Origin: JAGIBJ01 sp032119795
GTDB lineage: Bacteria; Actinomycetota; Thermoleophilia; Solirubrobacterales; Solirubrobacteraceae
NCBI GenBank assembly: GCA_032119795.1
Contig: JAUMFO010000019.1
Coordinates: forward strand, 107,669-171,668
Length of the DNA stretch: 64,000 nucleotides
Reading direction: 5' to 3'
The position numbers were made by a program, and so were the translations under genes. Below are positions 58,001-64,000 of the stretch, piece after piece. Below the pieces are notes generated by a model that ran no database searches, was not told the origin of the DNA, and saw only the letters and a program-made list of their open reading frames with translations. The stretch's first letter is position 1. Each line of letters opens with the position of its first letter.

Positions 58001-59026
58001 AGCCGCCGACGCAACCGCGGGCGCAGCCGCCGCAAGAACGGCGGCGCAGGCGAGGGTGCCGAGGCCAGCGCCAACGGCGCCACCGCGGAGTCGACGCCGA
58101 CGTCTGCTGCGTCCAAGCCGGCGGCGGGAGCGGCCGACGCGAACGCGAGCAGCTCCGCCGCCAACGGCGCGCAGACGGGGACGGGCGACGCGCCCACCAC
58201 CACGAAGCCGAGCCGCTCCGCGCGTGCTCGGGCCGCAAAGGCGGCCGCGAAGGCGGCTGAGGCCTCGGTGACGGATACGGCCGCCGTCAAGAGCGCCATC
58301 GCCGCTGCTGCGGCCGCACTCGCGCCCGATCCGAAGCCTGCACCGGCCAAGCCGGCGACGCCAACCGCCGACGACGGCGTGAAGCCGGCCGCGACCAAAC
58401 GGGCACCTGCCAAGCCGCGGGCGCCCCGCACGACGGCCGCCAAGACGGCCGCCGTCACCACGGCCAAATCAACGACGGCGGCCAAGGCCACCGCCACGAC
58501 CGCCACGGCAACGAAGTCGGCCACCGCGGCCAGGACCGCAGCCGCCAAGACCGCGGCGGCAACCACGGCGAAGACGACGACCGCCGCGAGCCGGACGGGC
58601 GCCGCTGCGGCGAAGAAGCCCACGGCGACGGCTACCCCGGCGACTGACGCCACTGCGGCGGCGGCCAAGCCCACCGCTGCGCGCAAACCCGCGGCCTCGC
58701 GGACGACGGCGGCGAAGACGACGGCCGCCAAGAGCGTTGCGGCCAAGACGACGGCCGCCAAGACCGCCGCGACGAAGACGACCGCGGCAAGGACCACGGC
58801 CGCGAAGACCACCGCAGCGACGAAGGCCACCACCGCGGCGAAGACCACCGCCGCCAAGACCGCCGCGACCAAGACCACCGCCACCAAAGCACCCGCCAGC
58901 CGCGCTCGCACCACGAAGGCCGCGGCAGCCGCCGAGGCTGCGACGGGGGCCGCAGCGCCCAAGAAGCCCGCCGCACGCACGCGCAAGCCGGCTGCCAGCA
59001 AGACGCCGCCGGCCGCCGACGCTTAG
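55043..59026 (+). CDS. SF2 DEAH-type helicase with histone-H1-like C-terminal tail
   Basis: A 1327-residue protein. Residues 1-250 are an uncharacterised domain ending in an acidic linker (DADDDERDEDYDDEG). The SF2 core follows: Walker A HATGAGKT (about 253-260), DEAH near 346, MTATG near 372, and motif VI QQRVGRVTRREPG near 550. A helical region runs to about 850. The rest is low-complexity: Arg-rich clusters SRRSRSRRRKKK (about 928) and SRSRRRNRGRSRRK (about 986), then from about 1110 a Lys/Ala/Thr tail of KTTAAKTAA-type repeats like histone H1 or mycobacterial HupB. This suggests a DNA/RNA remodelling enzyme with a nucleic-acid-binding tail. It overlaps the birA stop by 4 bp. Confidence 0.9.
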   Translation: MPNASQLADVPSEADLALATEFIREPVLLGDEDASVALAHGTARRRAIDQALAEQSEGLPAPSTAWRRRWSLLLGLERMLSVDEPTLADGSTTLGPHQVDALSGTLTALLTENQSSSAFVPAELDLDAPLPRNGRGKNAEKPVPGGDRATDPPAKSPKQASAAAPADTVVERHPRLAPDADDDERDEDYDDEGVSGEGSDVHGPTVEDLAPTADELAELVSEGEDDLPDAADSEQMEEQAEDPNAAKRFWFEHATGAGKTVAAMGFVDACRLGGVLILTHRRNLVEQFIDEIKTRGYKDRLSPPLLKGEDPVSERNTLGPVTVETYQWFVRHAGEISSAYTIVICDEAHTALGEKTSAAIRAWTGPIFIGMTATGALIARHVADLFPTQTSRFDLAQAARRGVIAPLRCVRIPPGVGVRTIAKVPLRRGEVDMEFDQEMLAEVLDQLPFNLAAADLYKTRFGGMPGVVYAAGVKHAYNLADAFNEFGIKAKAVSGETPKRELSRTLADYETGKIDVLINAQLLAEGWNSPRATVCLHLAPTASKRIYQQRVGRVTRREPGKEAGLVVDFVHPGTKHDDPVVTLHSLLDRDVYRGGAIVVGPVRRGRGRKVRVERRVLPVASDLTVRHDVFKRELWRIAVEFLDYGEQVQWAALAGATVSSANWRKARAMLHFDKGGELKRAFLITAIKRNPSYAVKLKAVQDIAALRDPEAFADAVDEVVGWPKNDRRDAVRVLLQSIADKPVGRRDQATAWIWQLAEATADEHEEYATQRWKEGKRLLGLLVNSAGPAHGRNARRLVQATREQDRRLQAAMLASARPHTPEAQQVVTGARTRLARKPGALARELLRNIPKAGSNGGGNGQSPKAKAKDAAAKANATKGESTVDDDATLIGDDAENEDAETTKPSEPVEFEAYTFEGEAAEHAAERAAKKSRRSRSRRRKKKPGAAGESGQQPAAAKASDGDVESASGSAPTATAAGDPGTEGTSRSRRRNRGRSRRKNGGAGEGAEASANGATAESTPTSAASKPAAGAADANASSSAANGAQTGTGDAPTTTKPSRSARARAAKAAAKAAEASVTDTAAVKSAIAAAAAALAPDPKPAPAKPATPTADDGVKPAATKRAPAKPRAPRTTAAKTAAVTTAKSTTAAKATATTATATKSATAARTAAAKTAAATTAKTTTAASRTGAAAAKKPTATATPATDATAAAAKPTAARKPAASRTTAAKTTAAKSVAAKTTAAKTAATKTTAARTTAAKTTAATKATTAAKTTAAKTAATKTTATKAPASRARTTKAAAAAEAATGAAAPKKPAARTRKPAASKTPPAADA

Positions 59027-59691
59027 AGCAGGTGGACTTCCCCGCCGTCGAGCCGTTGCTCGGCGCCGTCTGAGGACCGCACCCGCAGCGAGCCGTCCTC
59101 GGCGATCCCGGCTGCGGTGCCCTCTCCTCCAGACCACCTGACGGCCTTCCCGACGAGCGCGTCGCGAGCGGCGAGCGCCGACACCACCTCAGCGGCGGTG
59201 AGTTCGAGGGTGTCGCCGAGGTGCCCGAGCAGGTCGAGCAAAGCTGGGTCGACGGCGCCCGGGTCGAGTCCGAGGGAGCCCGCGCGTGCAGCCACGTCTT
59301 CCGGCAGCGCGTCGACGTCGACCGCCGCGTTGACGCCGATGCCCACGATCGCCGCCGCGCCCTCCAACTCGACGAGGACGCCGGCAACCTTTCGGCCGTC
59401 GACCAACACGTCGTTGGGCCACTTCACCCGCGCAGACGGGCCCGCCAGTCGCGCAACGGCGAGCCCAGCGCGCAGCGGAAGCAGCCGGTCGACCGGCTCG
59501 CGGACGACGACGCTGACGGCGATCGCGCCGTCAGCCCCAGCCCAGTCGCGTCCCTGGCGGCCTTTGCCAGCGGTTTGGCGGGCCGTCGAGACGGTGGTGC
59601 CGTGCGTGGCGCCCTCCTGCGCAAGCCCACGGGCGACGTCGTTCGTTGACGGCGTCTCCTCCAGGCGGTGGTGCGGTGCTCCGATCGGCAT
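59023..59691 (-). CDS. birA: biotin-[acetyl-CoA-carboxylase] ligase
   Basis: A 222-residue class I biotin protein ligase, lacking the N-terminal DNA-binding domain of E. coli BirA, so it does not repress. STNDVARGLA is the substrate loop, TARQTAGKGRQGRDWAG the biotinyl-AMP motif, and VKWPNDVLVDGRKVAGVLVE the catalytic core, followed by GIGVNAAVD. It attaches biotin to carboxylase carrier domains. It lies 38 bp after the SAM hydrolase gene. Confidence 0.93.
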   Translation of the reverse strand: MPIGAPHHRLEETPSTNDVARGLAQEGATHGTTVSTARQTAGKGRQGRDWAGADGAIAVSVVVREPVDRLLPLRAGLAVARLAGPSARVKWPNDVLVDGRKVAGVLVELEGAAAIVGIGVNAAVDVDALPEDVAARAGSLGLDPGAVDPALLDLLGHLGDTLELTAAEVVSALAARDALVGKAVRWSGGEGTAAGIAEDGSLRVRSSDGAEQRLDGGEVHLL

Positions 59692-59729
59692 GCGGGTTCC
59701 TCGCTGCAGCAGGTTGGTGTGGCGTGAGA

Positions 59730-60629
59730 TCAGGCCACCTCTGGACCGTAGTCGTCGCCTCCGGCGGCGCCGAACGTGAGCGTAAGCGCGTGGCCCGCGG
59801 CGGCATGCAGCAGCGCAGCCGACGAGCCGTCGCGGCGAGCCAAGGCGAGCGCCTCGTCGCTGTCGCGATAGAGCACCAACGCCCCGTGAGGCACGTCGGC
59901 AAACGTCTCCCCGACCAAAAAGGGCTGGCTCGCGCCGAGCGCCGAGCGGACCACGCCTTCGGAGCCGACGGGCGGCAACGCCCCGAAGGCCTCCAGCTGG
60001 TGGTCGAGCGCCAGCACGAGCGTGCCGAAGTGATCGGACTCGAGGACCGTCGCCTCGAAACCGTCGCGCGTACGTCTTGGCGCTGGCAGTGCCAGCACCA
60101 TCAGCGAGCCAGGGTCGGCCTCGGTCCCAACCTCGTGAAGTGCGGCCCCTGCAGCGAGAGCGCCAGCGACCGGGCCGAAGAGGTCGCGGCCGTCAAACGT
60201 GCGCGACGGGCTCGAACGGCGGACCGGCGACGCGCCAAGATCGACGAGTGCCACGGCCCCGCCCAATCGCCGGGCCGTCGGCTCGAGCAACCCGTTGTCG
60301 GGCCCGACGAGCCGGTGGCCGGACGCGGTCGCCAGCGCAACGGCGCGGCGCGCCGTCCCGACGCCTGGGTCAACGACGGCCACGCAGACGCACGGCGGAA
60401 GATACGGCACCGTCCGCCGCAGCGTGAGTGCTCCGCCTCGGATATCACCGAGTGCAACGCCGTGGTCAAGGTCGAGCCACGCGGCTTGCGGCGCCGCCGG
60501 GTAGCGCGCGGAGGCTTGCAGGAGCGCCGCATATGCTCCCGCGCCGTAGTCGGTGAGAGCGGCAATCAGTGGCAGATGAGCCCCAGAGGGCCCGAATGGG
60601 CCGCTCGATCGACCCACGACATCGGTCAT
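59730..60629 (-). CDS. S-adenosyl-L-methionine hydrolase (DUF62/SAM hydroxide adenosyltransferase)
   Basis: A 299-residue protein of the SAM-dependent halogenase/hydroxide adenosyltransferase family. LIAALTDYGAGAYAALL at the N-terminus, VVDPGVGTARRAVA, LVGPDNGLLEP and SRTFDGRDLFGPVAGALA are the family landmarks. Members hydrolyse SAM to adenosine and methionine; halogenating relatives are rare and carry insertions not seen here. ATG 60629 is preferred over the upstream in-frame start. Confidence 0.9.
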   Translation of the reverse strand: MTDVVGRSSGPFGPSGAHLPLIAALTDYGAGAYAALLQASARYPAAPQAAWLDLDHGVALGDIRGGALTLRRTVPYLPPCVCVAVVDPGVGTARRAVALATASGHRLVGPDNGLLEPTARRLGGAVALVDLGASPVRRSSPSRTFDGRDLFGPVAGALAAGAALHEVGTEADPGSLMVLALPAPRRTRDGFEATVLESDHFGTLVLALDHQLEAFGALPPVGSEGVVRSALGASQPFLVGETFADVPHGALVLYRDSDEALALARRDGSSAALLHAAAGHALTLTFGAAGGDDYGPEVA

Positions 60630-60679
60630 CCGTCGAGTGTGACGGGTCGGCACTTCAGTTGCAGACTGAAGTGGACGAC

Positions 60680-60708
60680 TTGCGCGCGGGCATGACCGCG
60701 GTTATGTT
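60680..60708 (+). promoter_or_regulatory. promoter of the candidate small RNA
   Basis: TTGCGC (60680-60685) and TATGTT (60703-60708), spacing exactly 17 bp. A CACTTCAGT/ACTGAAGTG inverted repeat (60651-60673) lies just upstream and could bind an activator or repressor. Confidence 0.6.
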
Positions 60709-60817
60709 GGCCTCGAGGCCGGTTGGTTACCAGCCTCATCCCCCCAATAGTCCGAGCGCCACGGCAGTGGCGCTCCTCCTCCGAGGACCTCCCCCATGCC
60801 ACGCAGTCTGAAGTAGC

Positions 60818-60837
60818 GAACGCTCGAACGAGCGTTC
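60818..60837. promoter_or_regulatory. GAACGCTCG inverted repeat
   Basis: GAACGCTCG and CGAGCGTTC flank AA. It sits immediately before the terminator stem and may form a stacked hairpin in the RNA. Confidence 0.5.
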
Positions 60838-60838
60838 A

Positions 60839-60876
60839 AAAAGGCCCAGCACGCCCAGGCGCGCTGGGCCTTTTCC
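60839..60876 (+). terminator. intrinsic terminator
   Basis: AAAAGGCCCAGC (60839-60850) pairs perfectly with GCTGGGCCTTTT (60863-60874), giving a 12-bp stem with T-tract. It is the most canonical rho-independent terminator in the window. It ends the small-RNA unit before the GGDEF gene. Confidence 0.9.
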
Positions 60877-60927
60877 ATTCAAGACACTCTGCCTCGACCG
60901 GACGCGTCGTGGTGCTCGACCGGCGTT

Positions 60928-62787
60928 GTGTTCAAGATGTCGAGGCACGCACCGACTTCTCGGGTAACGCGCGAGATTCCCTTTGATGCCTCAACCTCCC
61001 GCAACCCATCCGTCCACGCAGGCGCGCCAGTGACGGACGACGACCTCGAGCCGACGTACCTCGACCTCCAGGCCGCTGAGCGCGCGCAGCGTCAGCAGGC
61101 GCCCGATCACTCCACCGCCCGTGACCTCGCCGGCGAGCTGGCGATCTCTGCGGTCTTTGCCGTCGCGGCCGCGATCCTCGTCGTCATCGGGCCGACGCAC
61201 GTCGAACACCCCTATCTGCTGGCGATCCTGACGGTCGTCTTTGGCATCACGACCCGCATCGGGTTCCCGATCGATCGCACGATCGCGATCCCCTCGCAGC
61301 TCGTGCTCTTCCCGCTGCTGATGCTTGGGCCTCCCGCGCTCGCGCCGGTCCTCGTGTTCGTCGCGATCGCATCGGCGGCATTTGTGGCGGCGACGATGCG
61401 TCACGGCAGCCGAAAGCGCACGATCACGAGCGGCGGTGATGCGCTCCACGCAATCGGGCCCGCTGCGGTGTTCGTCGCCGCCGGCTCGCCGGGCATCGAC
61501 GCCTCCGTGTGGGTGATCCTGGCCGCGTTTGCCGCCCAACTCACACTGGATTTCGTGTCGTCGTGGATCGGCGAGCGCTGGATCAGCGGCGGCGAGACGC
61601 GCTTCCCGATCCGGCCGTACCTCTTCGTATGGGTGGTCGACGCGCTGCTCACGCCGATTGGCGTGGTCGCGGCGTTGGCTACGACCGTCACGTTGTGGGC
61701 CCCGCTCGCCCTGATCCCGCTCGTCGGGCTGTTCGCGCTAGCCGCATCCGAGCGATCGGCTCGCCAGGAGGAGGCTCGCCAGCAGCTGCGCAACGTGACC
61801 CGCGAGCGCACCCGCCTGCGCGCTGCCGTCCACCGGATCGGCGACGCGTTTGCCAGCACGCTGGATCTCGATGCCCTCCTGACGATCACTACGCGTGCAG
61901 CCGTCGAGGCCGTCGACGCCGAGGCTGGCCGGGCCAGCTCCACGACCGGGCTCGGGCGCAAGATGACGCACCGCGTCACGATCCACGAGGACGAGCGCAG
62001 TACCCCACTCCTCACGGCGGTGGAGGACCGCGCCGTCAACGGCCAGGAACTGGCGCACGCGATCATCGGGGGGATCTACGCGATGGCGGCCCCGGTCGGC
62101 GACGTGGAGGCCGGCGGCGTGGTGGCCGTGGCGCGCAGCTCGCACGAGTTCACGGCGGAGGAGCGCCAGCTCTTCACCTATCTCTGCGAGCAGGCCTCCG
62201 TGGCGGCCCGCAACGTCGCCCGGCACGCCAGCCTGCACCGCCAGGCCCTTACCGACGACCTGACCGGCCTGGCCAACCACCGTCGCTTCCAGGAGCTGTT
62301 GACGGAAGGCCACGAGCGTTTCTTGGAGACGGGGACGCCCGTCGGCCTGATTCTGCTCGACATCGACGACTTCAAGATGGTCAACGACCGCTACGGCCAC
62401 CAGGTCGGCGACCAGGTGCTGCGCAGCGTGGCGACGGCCCTGCGTGACACCTGTCGCGCCACCGACGAGCCGGCCCGCTACGGCGGCGAGGAGCTGGCGG
62501 TCGTGGTCAGCGACGCCGACATGCACGAGTGCGCGCGGCTGGCTGAGCGGATGCGTCGCGCCGTCGAGGAGGTCGAGGTGGTCGGCCCCACCGGCGAGCA
62601 CATCACCGTCACGGCGTCGTTTGGTGTCGCGCTCATGAGCGAGAGCGCGCCCGATCCGGCCATGGTCATCGCCGGGGCCGATGCGGCGCTGTACCGAGCG
62701 AAGTACCAGGGCAAGAACTGCGTACGTCTCGCTGATGACGGCCCGGCCACCATCCCGCAGGCGCCACAGTCGGCTCCGGCTAGCTAA
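60928..62787 (+). CDS. membrane-bound GAF-GGDEF diguanylate cyclase
   Basis: Up to 619 residues. About six or seven transmembrane helices span residues 70-275, a GAF-like sensor follows (290-430), and the GGDEF domain is at about 445-605. Its signature is GGEEL (RYGGEELAVVVSD, near residue 518), a variant kept by active cyclases; DDLTGLANHRRF and LLDIDDFKMVNDRYGHQVGD also match. It makes c-di-GMP. Start choice is uncertain: GTG 60928, ATG 60937 or GTG 61030 with a weak GCAGG site. No RxxD inhibitory site is obvious. Confidence 0.88.
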   Translation: MFKMSRHAPTSRVTREIPFDASTSRNPSVHAGAPVTDDDLEPTYLDLQAAERAQRQQAPDHSTARDLAGELAISAVFAVAAAILVVIGPTHVEHPYLLAILTVVFGITTRIGFPIDRTIAIPSQLVLFPLLMLGPPALAPVLVFVAIASAAFVAATMRHGSRKRTITSGGDALHAIGPAAVFVAAGSPGIDASVWVILAAFAAQLTLDFVSSWIGERWISGGETRFPIRPYLFVWVVDALLTPIGVVAALATTVTLWAPLALIPLVGLFALAASERSARQEEARQQLRNVTRERTRLRAAVHRIGDAFASTLDLDALLTITTRAAVEAVDAEAGRASSTTGLGRKMTHRVTIHEDERSTPLLTAVEDRAVNGQELAHAIIGGIYAMAAPVGDVEAGGVVAVARSSHEFTAEERQLFTYLCEQASVAARNVARHASLHRQALTDDLTGLANHRRFQELLTEGHERFLETGTPVGLILLDIDDFKMVNDRYGHQVGDQVLRSVATALRDTCRATDEPARYGGEELAVVVSDADMHECARLAERMRRAVEEVEVVGPTGEHITVTASFGVALMSESAPDPAMVIAGADAALYRAKYQGKNCVRLADDGPATIPQAPQSAPAS

Positions 62788-62850
62788 GCCTCGGCCCAGG
62801 CGGCCTCCCGGGATCGCGGGCAAGGCCAGTCCCCGCTTGGCGGCCGTGGC

Positions 62851-63498
62851 TTACGCGCGGCGCAGCGGATCGATGTAGAGGTCGTCGACCTGCCAGTCGC
62901 CACCAAAGTCCTCGGGGTCGAGGACGATCTGCACGTTCAAGGTCTGGCCGGCCGCCCACAGCGGAAGCGTTTGGGCGAGTTTGAAGGCGGGCGTCGGCTT
63001 CCACGTGGCGTAGTCACTGCCGTTGAGCGATCCGACGGTCGTCTCGTTGACGGCGCCGTTCTTGGCCGACCAGCGGAGCTTCACCTGGAGCGTCTGCCAC
63101 GTGCCGCTGCGCTTCTTGGCGAACAGGCGGAAGGTCGGGTGCTCGACGCCGACGCAGAACACCGGCGACACGACGCGTGCCCTCGCGGGGACGGCGAGGG
63201 ACTTGGCGTCCCTGGCGGTGCCGACGTAGGCCGTCTCGTTACCGGCGACGACCGTCGCGCCCCCGAGTGCCCAGCCGTTGGTGCCGCTTTCGAAGCTGCC
63301 GCCCGGCAGGAGGCTGTAGGCCGCGGTGTCGCCAAACTTGGCAAACGCCTGCTTGGTCGCGGTGCTCGCGCAGCCGGTCGTCGACGTGGCCGCGCTGGCA
63401 GAGCTGGCTGCCGCAAGGGGCGCCAGCGTGCATGCGAGAAGCAAGGCGGCGCGCCGACTCGAGCGCAACGTCGACCGTGTAAGACCGTTGGGGGACAT
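62851..63498 (-). CDS. secreted beta-sandwich hypothetical protein
   Basis: A 215-residue exported protein. The signal peptide has a basic N-region (RSTLRSSRRAALLLACTLAP) and a cleavage near SASAA. The mature part starts with a Cys-containing segment and SLLPGGSFESGTNGWALGGA, a pattern of jelly-roll carbohydrate-binding-like modules, and ends with WQVDDLYIDPL, the typical last strand. Possibly a glycan-binding surface protein; function unproven. GGAG lies shortly before the ATG. Confidence 0.75.
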   Translation of the reverse strand: MSPNGLTRSTLRSSRRAALLLACTLAPLAAASSASAATSTTGCASTATKQAFAKFGDTAAYSLLPGGSFESGTNGWALGGATVVAGNETAYVGTARDAKSLAVPARARVVSPVFCVGVEHPTFRLFAKKRSGTWQTLQVKLRWSAKNGAVNETTVGSLNGSDYATWKPTPAFKLAQTLPLWAAGQTLNVQIVLDPEDFGGDWQVDDLYIDPLRRA

Positions 63499-63589
63499 TT
63501 CTCCATTGGACCAGGTTTCTGTGTTAGCCGTTCAGGAGTTGGACGAGTGATGGAGAAGCGGACGGATGTCCAGGGCACCGGCGGCGGCT

Positions 63590-64000
63590 CAGTCGTTCCC
63601 GGCGGGTGCGTCCTTGGCGGCAGCGGGACTTGGCGGCTTCTTCGGCGCCTGAGCGGGTTGGCGGCCGTGGGACTTGGCGGCCCCTACGGCGCCTGGGTCC
63701 TTGGCGGCGGTGGGACCTGGCGGCCCCTACGGCGACCGGGTCCTTGGCGGCGGCGGAATGGGGATCGGTTCGGGAAGTGAGGGCGCCCGTTCGGCGAAGG
63801 CCGAGCCCGTTCGGTGTCTGAGCGGGTTGGCGGCGGCGGAATAGGGCTCGCTGTGGCGTCGGCCGGCGCCGGGGGACTGGTTGGACCCAAAGTAGGCACA
63901 CCTGTGGTGCCCAGGATGGGTCCAACCAGGCGGCTGCAACCGCCTGGGGTTGCACTCAGCGAGGCTCGCGCCCCGAACGCCCTAAAACGGCGTTCGGGGC
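63590..64000. repeat. second copy of the composite non-coding repeat (cut by window end)
   Basis: The same TTGGCGGC-type units (41-45 bp) as at 4823-5040, followed in the same order by the GGTTGGACCC/GGGTCCAACC palindrome (arms 63877-63888 and 63918-63929), the GCAACC/GGTTGC hairpin and a GAACGCC/GGCGTTC hairpin at the window edge. Open frames on both strands are repeat artefacts. Confidence 0.8.

Larger units (their letters stand above)
60715..60876 (+). ncRNA. candidate 6C-type small RNA
   Basis: A free-standing transcription unit: a promoter ending at 60708, about 160 nt with strong local structure, and an intrinsic terminator. Features include GGTTGG/CCAGCC (about 60721-60735), a run of six C at about 60740-60745, a GAGCGCCAC/GTGGCGCTC hairpin (about 60756-60777) and a second C-run near 60791-60795. 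The actinobacterial 6C RNA is known for two C-rich loops followed by a rho-independent terminator. No plausible open frame is present. Assignment is from recalled features, not alignment. Confidence 0.55.

Noticed and set aside
60715..60876. c-di-GMP riboswitch before the GGDEF gene
   Set aside because: The conserved GEMM core could not be recognised, and the terminator closes a separate unit. The 6C-like features fit better.

Overview
This is a high-GC, gene-dense stretch of bacterial chromosome. The urease-type operon, class II ribonucleotide reductase, KtrAB-like potassium uptake, DUF6801-type secreted protein, short divergent promoters and frequent GTG starts fit a high-GC actinobacterium. 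My best guess is the Solirubrobacterales/Thermoleophilia, but that is inference, since no rRNA gene is present. Nearly all of the window looks like stable chromosome. I see no transposase, integrase, phage gene or CRISPR array. The only hint of past integration is a duplicated 3' end of a tRNA-Arg gene.

Layout. 1-4573: the end of a secreted IPT/TIG protein, then a leftward operon (SDR dehydrogenase, class III aminotransferase, APH-type kinase). 4574-6091: a non-coding region full of short repeats and long palindromes, part of which recurs at the right edge of the window (about 63600-64000). 6092-10750: urease catalytic subunit ureC, accessory genes ureF and ureD and a NiCoT nickel transporter, but no ureA, ureB, ureE or ureG. 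10765-16906: TetR regulator, FrnE-like DsbA protein, K+ channel and gating subunits (KtrB/KtrA type), a lipoprotein, an Imm53-like immunity protein and an amine-oxidase-like flavoprotein. 17029-23510: mostly secreted proteins (DUF6801-Fn3, GDSL hydrolase, collagen-like/Hcp fusion) with an alpha/beta hydrolase, a HAD phosphatase and a cupin. 23574-29737: nrdJ, a membrane-anchored Pro/Ala protein and an O-antigen-ligase-like polymerase. 29854-43392: a 12.9-kb gene for a 4299-residue coiled-coil protein directly behind tmk. 43559-46544: tRNA-Arg(CCT), a peptide-binding lipoprotein, a nitroreductase and an SRAP protein. 46549-51571: a probable alkyl-glycerol (ether lipid) locus with TetR, GlpD, AGPS-like oxidase and lipid kinase. 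51706-54639: a tightly overlapped operon (redoxin, GalT-like, AEC permease, Dtd). 55043-60629: a helicase with a histone-H1-like tail, biotin ligase and SAM hydrolase. 60680-62787: a candidate 6C-type small RNA with a strong terminator, then a GAF-GGDEF membrane protein. 62851-64000: a secreted protein and the second copy of the repeat region.

The most striking items are the giant coiled-coil gene with its hendecad and 18-residue internal repeats, the candidate 6C RNA, the secreted collagen-Hcp fusion, the helicase with a lysine/alanine tail, the ether-lipid gene set, and a family of dispersed palindromes, one of which shows base-pair-preserving changes between copies. Many genes have a TANNNT hexamer only 6-9 nt before the start codon, which suggests widespread leaderless transcription.
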